Positions 28,640 through 64,000 of a stretch of 64,000 bases of DNA are shown here, piece after piece. Under the pieces are notes generated by a model. The model saw nothing but the letters and a program-made list of their open reading frames with translations. It made no database searches and was not told where the DNA came from. Both the position numbers and the translations under genes were made by a program. The stretch comes from Lytechinus pictus (lineage: Eukaryota; Echinodermata; Echinoidea; Temnopleuroida; Toxopneustidae), in the NCBI RefSeq assembly GCF_037042905.1, contig NC_087253.1, forward strand, positions 19,743,501 to 19,807,500, written 5' to 3'. How positions within the stretch are numbered: the stretch's first letter is position 1; the number at the start of each line of letters is the position of its first letter.

Positions 28640-29560
28640 TAATGACACTGTAAATTTCTTGTAAATAACTTTTTCATACTGTACATAATGTAAAATGATA
28701 AAGAGGTGTAGATATTTGCTGATATGCCTTTTGTAAAAATGCATCATGCATACAATTTGAAGTCAAATTACCACAACATTCAAAGTAACTATTATTCTTT
28801 TGTACATTTATATTTATCCAAGTTGTGGTATGTACACATTTTATTTTCCAGCCAAAACAATTTCGATGATAGATCTACATGTACTAGTATGTGGTATGAA
28901 TTGGGTGGCAATTTTTTCTGAAATTTTTATTGTTTTGATTCATTTGCCATTCACATGTATGTGATCCAAACATTTTTCAGGTGATAATGAAGAAAAGTAG
29001 AAAGAATATTGATATTGTAGCATTTTAATGAATTCAGGCCTTGAAAATGAATATAAGTTTGTCAACAATTGCTTTATTCATTTGATTTTTGTGGGATTGA
29101 ATTTGGACTAGGAAAATGAATTTAAGCTTTGGTCGTTAAGTAATATTATATATATATTTCATTTTGTGGGTTTAAACTTTTTGTTAGGAATGTATTGATA
29201 TTAGCAATTGATAAGCCTACTCTTGTTAAACTTTTCTCATGTTGTAAATAATCATTGATTTTTAAAGGAGACTTTTTAAAGGGGAAGAAAGGTATTCAAA
29301 TTTTGGTTTTTAAATTATATTTGTATCGCCTTGCACTGTTTAAACAATTGTGATTTATAAATTGTAAATGTGCCAGTATGATTTTAACTTGGAAACAGAG
29401 CTCAGAAGGTAATCAAGTTTTCTTTGGTACCATAATAATTGAATAACTCCACATAATTGTACATTTTTTGTGAATATTCATGAAACAGGCCTCTCAGGAC
29501 TTGTATAAATGAAAATGTAATTGAAAATAGGTTGAAAGTGGAAGTGCCTTAGTCCATTGC
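28640..29560. other. A/T-rich intergenic DNA, nothing recognised
   Basis: No exon, RNA gene or clear repeat is supported here. It could be part of a long kinesin 3' UTR or intergenic spacer. Confidence 0.4.
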
Positions 29561-29588
29561 TGTGTATTACATTGTTTTGCATGTCTGG

Positions 29589-29740
29589 CTCCGCAACACA
29601 AAGATTAGCGATCAATTGCTAAATGAACTGACCAATCAATATAAATGTTACACGCGCATTAGGTGTAAAATACTGACCAGGGACCAATCAGAGCGGTTCT
29701 TTCGTATAAATTCATCGCATACCTTTGTGTTACGGAGCCC
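29589..29740. mobile_element. MITE, GGGCTCCGTAACACAAAG family, copy 2
   Basis: Ends 'ggctccgcaacacaaagatt' and 'acctttgtgttacggagccc' are inverted. It directly abuts the 29741 MITE, the same pairing as at 19036/19191. Confidence 0.8.
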
Positions 29741-29920
29741 AGGTATGTGTTTCATAAAGCTGTTTGGAACGTATGAGAGACTTTACGATCGACTGGTGGT
29801 CCTTTTGTAGGAACTAAATCAGCACCTAATCTGGTGTGTATTATTAACCACTAGAAAGGATTACCAGTCGTTCATAAAATTGCTCGTAGGTGACGAACAG
29901 CTTTATGTAACACCCACCGA
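29741..29920. mobile_element. MITE, GTTTCATAAAGCTGTTCGTAA family, copy 4
   Basis: 'gtgtttcataaagctgtttg' pairs with 'gaacagctttatgtaacacc', with 'cgactggtggtccttt' and 'aaaggattaccagtcg' inside. Confidence 0.8.
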
Positions 29921-29925
29921 GATAC

Positions 29926-30325
29926 TTCCAAGTTGAAATTATTGGTAACCTTACATCAGTCAAATCTATTAGAACAAAATCTGTTCGATTGAAGAGAAAT
30001 TTTAACATATCTTTTGCAAAATCTGATCTTAAAACATTTCTCAACTTGGGCGAAACTTCCAAGTTGAAATTATTGGTAACCTTACATCAGTCAAATCTAT
30101 TAGAACAAAAAATCTGTTCGATTAAAGAGAAATTTGAACACATTTTGGCAAAATCTGATCTTAAAACATTTCTCAACTTGGGCGAAACTTCCAAGTTGAA
30201 ATTATTGGTAACCTTTACATCAGTCAAATCTATTAGGAGTACAAAAAATCTGTTCGATTAAAGAGAAATTTTAACATATTTTTGCAAAATCTGATCTTAA
30301 CACTTTTCTCAACTTGGGCGAAAAT
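29926..30325. repeat. Three-unit ~131-bp tandem repeat
   Basis: The phrase 'ttccaagttgaaattattgg' recurs at 29926, 30057 and 30189, and each unit contains 'aaatctgttcgatt' and 'ctcaacttgggcga'. Units are highly similar, so the expansion is recent. Confidence 0.9.
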
Positions 30326-30964
30326 TTGACTTATAAATGGAAGGTTGACTTATGCAAATTTGCCTGAAAAATTATGAAGTTGCACCGGTGGGCAGAGTTT
30401 ATTGTTTTTTATCAATGAATAATGAAAGGTAGGGCCCACAAGCAAGAAAAATTAGGGTACGTGTCACTTCAAAGATTTAAAGTATTTGTGAATTAAAATG
30501 GAAGGGACTATGTTCATAAAGGCCACCGCACACCTTCCGTTTGGTCTGCGACCCGATTTTGGAATTGAACGTAGTAGAATGTGACTTGAGACAAGGAATA
30601 TCTTACTGTGTAATGTTCTAAATCATCGTACAAATACATATGTTCGATCTGTCACTGACATCCTTATTAGAATAAAAGCAAATTTAATATCTAGTTGTAA
30701 TGACGTCATAGCAATCGTACGACTCGCTATGATTTGAAACTAATATTCTTTCAGTTGATTTGATTCACATTTCAGAAAATGAGCAAAATGCGATTTGTTC
30801 CGAAATTGGATCGTGGACCAGTCGAAAGGTGTGCGGTACTGGCCTTTTGAGAGGGGTCAAAACCCAACATTTGGGGGTAGGGGCTATGCACTGAAATTAC
30901 CTCTGGGGTACAAGTGCACTCACCAAATTTATTATTTGATTGGTTGTGTATGCTTAATTTCAAA

Positions 30965-31278
30965 GGCCCGTATTCTGAAGTCGGGCTTAACTTAAACTCG
31001 GGTTTAAAGTTGTGGTTTAAGTATGGATAGCCAATTGTTACATAAATTACTAGCGGTAGAGATATTATATTTCAGCTCATTTGGCTCTGAAATCATTCAT
31101 ATTATCTAGGAAGTATAAATATATAGATGATTGTCTTCACCATCGATGAATCATGAAAGAGCACAGTTAACATAAAACCCATACAACTTAATAAAAATTT
31201 TGACACTTTTGGCTTCCCATAATTTTAGCACAGAGTTAGACCATGGTCTAAGTTAAACCTGACTTCATAATACGGGCC
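30965..31278. mobile_element. MITE with GGCCCGTATTCTGAAGTC ends
   Basis: Ends GGCCCGTATTCTGAAGTC and GACTTCATAATACGGGCC are inverted with few mismatches, followed inward by 'gggcttaactta' and 'taagttaaacct'. About 314 bp, intergenic. Confidence 0.8.
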
Positions 31279-31664
31279 ATAGAGTGTAGTTCGCAAACTT
31301 TGTATTTCAGTATTGAGACCATGTTTTTTCTTTGTCTTTTTTTCTTGATGAGAATAGATATGATATCTGTAAATAGTGATTCTTGCATTGAAATGCCTTT
31401 TATTAGTGTGAAGCTAAGACTTAACTTAGTGTAAAGTTATACAGGATGTGGTGAATTTGATGAAAATCTTAAAGGGGGAAGAGTTCTATGACATTTGCTC
31501 TGGCGACAAGCACTCCTATGGAAAATCTGCACGTTAAGCCAAACATAAAACTTAATTTCCAAAACTAAATAAACCCTAATCCTTATCTTTACATTGTTTT
31601 TAACCTCTGTGATATTACGACTGGAGCATATGTCGTGTCACCGCCAATTTTACCCTAACAAAAA

Positions 31665-32112
31665 GTTTGTTGTAAAAATGCCAGAAAAAAAAAGTGATTT
31701 AAAATAGTGATGAAGATTTGAGGAAAATGCATCAAAGGTTAAAAAAGTTATTAGAATTTTAAATTTTTGATTTGTGACGTCTTGTATGAGCAGCTGCATT
31801 TGTTATGTAATATAAAATGCATTGATTTCAATTAGTTAATGGTTAATGATGACTAAAATGTTTGTTCTTTCAGGAACGGGCATGAATGGACTGTGACTAT
31901 TAGTATAATTAAACCCATTTTCATTTTTTTTGAGAAAATTACATTTCATTTAATAGAATTTTTTACTTTATGATGTAAAGCTGCTGCATATGATGTCACC
32001 AATCAAACAAAAATTGTGATAACTTTTTACATTTTTGATGGATTTTACTCAAACCTTCATCTTCTGCCGTTTTTACAATAAACTTTTTTGTCAGGGTGAT
32101 TTCCCTTTAAAA
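31665..32112. mobile_element. MITE, 'ccctaacaaaaagtttgttg' arms
   Basis: The left 'accctaacaaaaagtttgtt' is mirrored by 'aataaacttttttgtcaggg' at the right, with 'gatttgaggaaaatgcatca' against 'gatggattttactcaaacct' inside and 'gagcagctgc' motifs. Related to 26034-26460. Confidence 0.75.
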
Positions 32113-32416
32113 GGCATGGCATGTATTATATCAGGACATTTCTATGGTAAATAAGCAGGTAGTCATTTGCACCAAATTGCCCATTAAACACAAAGTGAAA
32201 AAAGAATAACTTCTAAGGGGGGTGGACATCCCTCTTCTCTTACCCTGAAAATTCACCCTTATGGTCACTGATCACTCCACATGCATAACTACATGATGTA
32301 ATACTATTCAAGTGGGAGAGAGATAGCACAATTGTTCACTCCCCCCACCCCTGCTGCTTGAATTTATGCCCGTGGATCACACAAAAATCTGGATTGTATT
32401 AACCCAATATTGGTGC

Positions 32417-32602
32417 CGGTGGGTTTTTCATGAAGCTGTTTGTATGTTAAGAGCGATTTAAAGAACGACTGGTAATCCTTTCTTGTGGTAAATGGTATAC
32501 ACTAAATTGTTCATTGGTGATGATTTAGCACATAAGAAAGGTTCACTGGTCGTTTATAAAGTTGCTCTTAACTTACAAACAGCTTTATGAAACTGCCCCC
32601 TG
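32417..32602. mobile_element. MITE, GTTTCATAAAGCTGTTCGTAA family, copy 5
   Basis: 'tttcatgaagctgtttgtat' opposite 'acaaacagctttatgaaact', with the shared 'acgactggtaatcctttctt' core. Intergenic, upstream of DDB1. Confidence 0.8.
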
Positions 32603-32695
32603 GTGTGTTTTAACAGTTGCTGTTAGTTCCATTGGGCATTTTATCAGAAATAGTTAAAACTGAGATGGAGGAGTAATAAGTTGTAAGCTATATAC

Positions 32696-34095
32696 AGTGC
32701 GTCCCCAAAAAAACTATACACTTTTGAAATGGCTGCTAAATAAAAAATATATCACTTTAGGGAAAAAGACTTTTATATATGGAAAGCCAATAAAGTCAAC
32801 TTTCAAATGACACCAAAAAGTTGGAAAACTAGTCATGCTTGAGCGAGCACTGCCCACTGAAACAAAGGGTATGAAAATTAGGCTGGGCTGGAATTAGCCT
32901 TACAATTTCTTTCAGGTTATTTTGTTTGGTACTTGCAAAGTTGAGGGTTTTGTGAAGAATTAATGATCAGTTGTGATCAGTTTGCTGTTTTAGAAAATTT
33001 CATGCGTTATTGAATTGAAATTTAATGCATGAGTGATCATGAATTTCAATTTTTACTGCAGCATTTTGACTTTATCATGTGGATCTCAGCACTGTGTTCA
33101 TGAGAGTCAGGAGAATAGGGGGTAAGATAGGACTTAAGTAGGTGAAGTACGTGGATGGGATAAAGGTCAACAAAACATTTGGCAACCCCTCCCATCTCTA
33201 CCCCCCTCCCACTTCTCTCCTCCTGTGAGACTAAGCTCGGATAGGCTGGGCAGGAATTAGCCTTACAGGTTTTTTGAGTGGTTAGTCCTTTGAAACTTGC
33301 AAAGCTAAAGGTGTTATGCCAAATTAATGAGTGAGATAAGTTTTGGTTTCTTAGGCAAATTTCACGAGTTACTACATTGAAATTTAATGCATGAGTGAAC
33401 AGGAACTTAATTTTAGTGTAGCATATTCATCTTGTGGACCTCAGCAGTGTGTTCGTGAGAGTCAGAGTAATGTGATGGTACCTGTTACAAGCAAGTGGGC
33501 GAGATATGGTGTCTTGGTTAAAAGGGCATTCCTCTTCTTTTTGTCCTTTTACAAATTAAAAGTCATAATTATGTACCACCCCCCTCCACCTCCATTTCCC
33601 AGGCTCCCTCCCCCCCTCTCTCTCTCTGTCTCACTTTCTGGATTTTAGCCTAGCTATTAAAAACCTAACTGCCAAGTGACCGGTCGCTGATGGTCAGTTT
33701 TTTTTTCATTGAATGATTACCAAAAAATTTACTGATTATAATGATCTATGAAATAATTTATTGAAAAAAACTGAATGATTGATTGACGACATTGCACATT
33801 GAATGAGTTGATTTACTGATAAATTGTTGATTAAGTGATTGATAGGAAAAGCTGATGCCCCATTCAGAATTTAATTATCATTAAATCAACATTCTGCTCT
33901 GGACTTCACGCGTACGTAACAATAGCAATCAGTCTCTCAACAGGAGGAGAGAGCGGAAGAAAGGAAGGGGGGGGGGGCTAAATGACCCTTATTCCATCAA
34001 CCTACTGCTCCCACTTAGTCCTATCTCACCCTCTATTCTCCCGACTCCTATGAACACATTGCTGAGATCCACATGCTTAAGTTGAAATGCTGCCC
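32696..34095. mobile_element. Worn composite element with direct and inverted repeats
   Basis: Starts 'cagtgcgtccccaaaaaaac', like a DNA-transposon end. A block with 'ggaattagccttaca', 'gaaatttaatgcatgagtga' and 'cagtgtgttc' appears at 32885-33110 and again at 33250-33475. A reverse copy of 33057-33150 ('gtggatctcagca', 'gagaatagggggtaa') is at 33995-34092. No coding sequence. Confidence 0.55.
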
Positions 34096-34179
34096 CCCAA
34101 AAAAAGCACCTTAAATAAAAATAAAAAGAAACACATTTTTATTCAAATAGGGTATCAAATGATTAGATCATTATTTTAC

Positions 34180-34405
34180 TTCCTCTTCCTACTCCTTCCT
34201 TTTCCGTCTTCTTTTTTCATCTTCTTTCTTAATTCTTTCTTTCTTATTTTTATTTTTTTTCTTTATATTTCTATCTTCTTTCCTTCTTGCTTCCCTCCCT
34301 CACTTCCTTCTATTTCTTCTTCTTCCTCTTCTTCTCCTTCACCTTCTTCTTCTTTATAAGGCTTCTTCTTTAAGGCTTTCTTACTTCTTCACCTTCTCCT
34401 AGCTA
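34180..34405. repeat. Polypyrimidine tract (TTC/CTT-rich)
   Basis: About 220 bp almost only C and T, with CTTCTT and TTCCTC motifs. The Phe/Leu/Ser open frame over it is spurious. A run of 20 G follows at 34552-34571. Confidence 0.85.
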
Positions 34406-34689
34406 GATCATAGATAGATAGAAAAAATAGGTAGTGTAGGATGGTTATCGACCATTTTCCTGTTTTGTTCATTTTCTTTTTTATAATGTATAATTGACGA
34501 AACTAATGATTTGAAGAAATATCAAACTTTTCAAGTAGGGGCCTATTTCCTGGGGGGGGGGGGGGGGGGGGATTCCCCAGGTGCGCGTGTGCATGTTGTG
34601 TAACAAGGGTAAATGTTATGTGCACGTTTTTCCTCCAATGGCAATGCCTGGGTTTAGTACAGTCCCGCAAACTGAAGTCCCTGTCATTT

Positions 34690-34821
34690 TTTGGAAACGC
34701 GCGCCACGAATTTAGGGTAGCGCGCTGTTGTTCTGACTCCCGCGACGAAAGATTTTGGGGTCTTGTTTGAAGAGGAAAATTACATTATTTCTACCTCAGT
34801 TGATCTGAAACATTCAGAAAA
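34690..34821 (+). promoter_or_regulatory. Probable DDB1 promoter / 5' UTR
   Basis: GC-rich text relative to its surroundings ('acgcgcgccacg', 'agcgcgctg', 'cccgcgacga') directly before the DDB1 start codon. No TATA box is visible. The position and base change fit a CpG-type housekeeping promoter; the start site is not defined. Confidence 0.45.
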
Positions 34822-60882
<26,061 letters not shown>

Positions 60883-60924
60883 TTTAATTCAATGCTTATT
60901 CTTCCTAAAGGAACAAAGTTAGCA

Positions 60925-61600
60925 CAATATTTGAAAACGACATACACAATCATCTAGAAAATTGACTGACTTCAAATGATACTGTTGGGACTGTATATGT
61001 TAGCAGGCAGCTATTTTAAATAATAATATGATATTTGAAATTTATATAGCGCATAATAGTCAAAAGACTCTCTATGCGCTTTACAAAATATATTTAATAA
61101 ATAATACATTAAATCTTATCTGAATTATACAATAAACCTAAACTTTAATCCTAAAATACTTAATACAAATTAGAACAAATTAAATCAATACATAAAGTTA
61201 CATCACTAATGAAATGAAAAACTTACAATGTTTAACAACATAATATATTTATCATATTTACATGACTACTATCGTCTTGTGAAGGATACATGTATGTAGA
61301 TGAAAAAATACTAAACAATTGGACGTTGCTGATATAGACCACAATGTTTGCCAAGCTTTCGGCTTCAATCAATCTTCATGGGCTCTATAACAGATAAACA
61401 CAATATAATGAAACATGTTAATAGTACAAAGGAATAACAGATGCATGTATGTACAGTTGAAATAGCACCGTGACGGTCTTATATCTCTCTAAATGTAATA
61501 GTATGAAACAAAGTGGTGGCATTTTACCTGGATCTTCCGGGCTGGTGTATGTATTCTGTGTCGCGAAAAGTTGATTTAGAGAAATTCAACAGACGACATC
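60925..61600. other. DDB1 intron 4 spacer
   Basis: 61043-61090 has 'tatatagcgcata' and 'ctatgcgctttac', a short inverted pair typical of SINE or MITE tails. 60925-60995 resembles 62335-62400 ('catacacaatcat', 'atgttgggaccgt'), so part of this DNA is duplicated. No exon found. Confidence 0.4.
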
Positions 61601-61619
61601 CATCAACGGGTTTGTTGAC

Positions 61620-62175
61620 TTCTTTGACTGTTGATGGGGGTTAGCATTCGCTACTACATGTATGTAATCTTCAACATTATGGGAGATATTAATCAGGTTT
61701 TATTCATTCATTTTGATGAAAACATATCAACATAATTATATACAATATGATACTGAAAGACAAAGTTACAGTGATACAGTAATCAAAGACAATACAAGTA
61801 TTAAAGCAAAGACAAAGTTATACAATACAGTTATGGATTATAAAAGTTTCACAGACATATTAATGAAAGGTCATTGATTTTACATACAACGGAAAGTATT
61901 GATACAAAATAAAATAATATTTGTAATGCAAACGTTATGGGAACAAGCACATGCAATGGTCATGCAGCACACTCTTTGGTGGCAAAAAAAGAAAAGTGTA
62001 CCACCACTCTGGTCCAGGCATCGAAATCTTGACTTCATTACCCCAAAACAGTATTCAATGATGCAACGCCCTCGTCGCTGCCGGTAATTGAATTGTTCTT
62101 CTCTGTGGTTCGAGGGATGGGGAACTGGTGTGATGAGGTACTGGCTAAATGGATAAGTGCTGTTGCCTAGCAACC
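61620..62175 (-). pseudogene. PIF/Harbinger transposase fragment A
   Basis: On the - strand, 62173-61880 encodes the C-terminal end of a Harbinger (HARBI1-type) DDE nuclease: LGNSTYPFSQYLITP, REEQFNYRQRRGRCIIEYCF, GVMKSRFRCL and a Cys/His-rich tail. The final E of the DDE triad fits the IE in CIIEYCFG. The N-terminal two-thirds is missing; 3' non-coding DNA follows. First of three tandem truncated copies. Confidence 0.8.
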
Positions 62176-62654
62176 AAGGATCTTCTTGTCTTTTTATGTG
62201 CGAACCCTCTCATCTCAAATGTACATCAAGAACATGAAGCATTGAATCTCTCATCTAAAAAAAATCGTACAGAAACATCATGCCAAAACATATATTTCAA
62301 AAATTTATTAAGACAAATACTACCATAATGTTTCAAACGCCATACACAATCATTAAGAAAACTGACACACTTCAGCTGATAATGTTGGGACCGTGATCAC
62401 TTTCTTGATGCTGCTCCTTTTGTCCGTTTGCACTTTCACCGGGCCAATCTTAATTTCTTCGGATATGTCCTCTTTGGTTTCAGCATGTTCTCCCATAAAC
62501 AGACTGCTATCTGTCCAGCTGCTTCTGTCAGAGTGTTACTTCTTTTATTCTTTCTTTACCACCTCCACCTCTGATTCTAGTCACCTGAAATAGTAATAAT
62601 AATAAAAAATAACAGTGTTGAAATCCACACCCCATTGATTCAGCCCGGAGAATT

Positions 62655-63190
62655 TTTTTAAATTTTAATACATTCCGATGATGATGTCCAAAGGGTTTGT
62701 TGATGTTTGTGGCCGGTCGTGTCAGCATTCGCTTCCACATTCGCAAGTATGTAACCTTCAACTTTATGAAGGATGTTATTCAGGTTTCATTCATTAATTT
62801 TGATAAAAACAAATATCAATGTATACAATATAATTCTAAAAAACAAAATTACATTGATAAAGTAATCAACGACAACATTTCTATATACAATCAAGATATT
62901 AAAGACATAATATCAAAGATACAAGTTTCATATACTTAAAATAAAAGGTCATTGATTGTACATACAATGGAAAGTATTATTTATAAAGAAAAATATTGAT
63001 GATGCAAATGTTTATACAATCATATGCAATGGTCATAAAGCACACTTTTGCTTGAGAAAAAAAAAGTGTACCACTGCTCTGGTCAAGGCATCGAAATCTT
63101 GACTTCATAACCCCAAAACAACGTTCAATGATGCAATGCTCTCGTCGCCGTTGGTAATTGAATTGCTCTTCTCTTGAGGTCAGCATTCTT
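62655..63190 (-). pseudogene. PIF/Harbinger transposase fragment B
   Basis: 63186-62977 on the - strand begins at REEQFNYQRRREHCIIERCF and continues GVMKSRFRCLDQ. It is cut at its 5' side earlier than fragment A, directly joined to the 3' non-coding part of copy C ('gtcagcattctttactacat'). Confidence 0.8.
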
Positions 63191-64000
63191 TACTACATGT
63201 ATGTAACCTACATCATGGGAGATGATATTCAATATTTTTTTTTAATGAAAACACATATTTACATAATATACCAGATAATACTGAAAGATAAAATACTAAT
63301 ACAGTACTTAAAGGCAAAATATATACAGTTCATTTATTAAAGACAAAAGTTATACAATGCAGTTATGGAATACGAAAGTGTCAGACATACCGTCATTGAT
63401 TTTACCTACAATGGAAAGTAGTATTGATACAAAGAAATCATCATTTGTAATGCAAACGTTATGGAGGCAAGCACATGAAACGGTCATAAAGCACACGTTT
63501 GCTTGAGAAAAAAGAAATGTTCCAGCACCCTGGTCAAGGCATCGAAATCTAGATTTTATGACCCCCAAAACAGCGTTCAATGACGCAATGCCCTCGTCGC
63601 AGGTAATTGGATTGTTCTCTGTGGTTCGAAGGATGGGGAACTGGTGTGATGAGGTTCTGGCTGAGTGGGTAGGCACTATCACCTAGCAACCATCCGTTGA
63701 TCCTGCGGTTTTCCATCACATGTTTTCCTTAGGAGTTTTTCAAGATGTAGACATCATAGGTGGATCCCTTATTGTGTGCAAGTACATTCAGAGCCTTCAT
63801 TTGTGCATCGCACATTCCTTGAGCATAGAGTCAACAATTTTTGCAGTTAATGTATTCATGTTCATCAACTCTTGGTGATTTGAGTCTCACATGGGTGCAG
63901 TCTTTTGCTCCCAAGAAGATATTTGGTAGTTGGCATGCTCTGTCGAACTGTTGCTTAATTCGTACTTGATCGTCTTTAAAGAGGGAGCTTGAAAAACAGT
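63191..64000 (-). pseudogene. PIF/Harbinger transposase fragment C
   Basis: The longest copy; it reaches the window edge. Reading the - strand from 64000 gives, with frameshifts and stops, LGAKDCTHVRLKSP, DEHEYINCKN, CDAQMKALNV, GSTYDVYILKNS, GDSAYPLSQNLITPVPHP and CVIERCFG. This is the order of the Harbinger DDE domain; ‘AKDCTHV' corresponds to the A-x-DCTHV first-Asp motif. Stops (after KNC and KNS) show it is dead here. Confidence 0.8.

Noticed and set aside
34087-34359. A 90-codon frame ending in a Ser/Pro run
   Set aside because: Direct translation of the polypyrimidine tract.

Overview
The window is animal nuclear DNA, most likely from an echinoderm and probably a sea urchin. The reasons are intron-rich genes with canonical GT/AG sites, a tRNA-derived SINE, tandem-core elements of the pearl/Tsp type, a foldback element resembling the sea-urchin TU transposons, and very many short inverted-repeat DNA elements (MITEs). 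The species call is inference. There are no bacterial-style operons and no CRISPR array.

Two protein-coding genes lie head to tail on the + strand. The first (coding exons 7185-27135, possible promoter near 4865-4990) is a C-terminal-motor kinesin-14 of the KIFC1/HSET/Ncd type. I assembled it as 16 coding exons giving an uninterrupted 714-residue reading frame: basic Pro/Ala/Lys-rich tail, coiled coil, then the motor with P-loop, switch I and switch II. The second is DDB1, the adaptor of CUL4 ubiquitin ligases. Its first four coding exons are present (34822-59857); intron 1 is about 21.4 kb and the gene runs off the right edge. The two products are not known to act together, and their adjacency looks incidental.

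Layout. 1-4680: repeats (pearl-like tandem element, degenerate tandem arrays, G/C-run-ended repeats). 4860-7140: possible kinesin promoter and non-coding first exon, plus a 528-bp hairpin element with a 9-bp target duplication. 7141-27135: kinesin gene, with introns full of MITEs, a SINE, a 4.2-kb nest of three elements and repeated broken copies of the gene's own exons. 27136-34700: intergenic MITEs and tandem repeats. 34700-59857: DDB1 exons; intron 1 holds a satellite array, palindromic elements, a 3.8-kb foldback element with an 8-bp target duplication, and a possible spliced transcript. 59858-64000: DDB1 intron 4, with a second pearl-like element and three truncated tandem PIF/Harbinger transposase copies on the - strand.

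The most unusual observation is in the kinesin gene. At least five of its 16 coding exons are accompanied by one to four diverged partial copies in the neighbouring intron. The extreme case is the switch II exon, with four truncated copies upstream, each keeping an AG acceptor and each running into the same in-frame stop. I did not see this pattern in the DDB1 exons.
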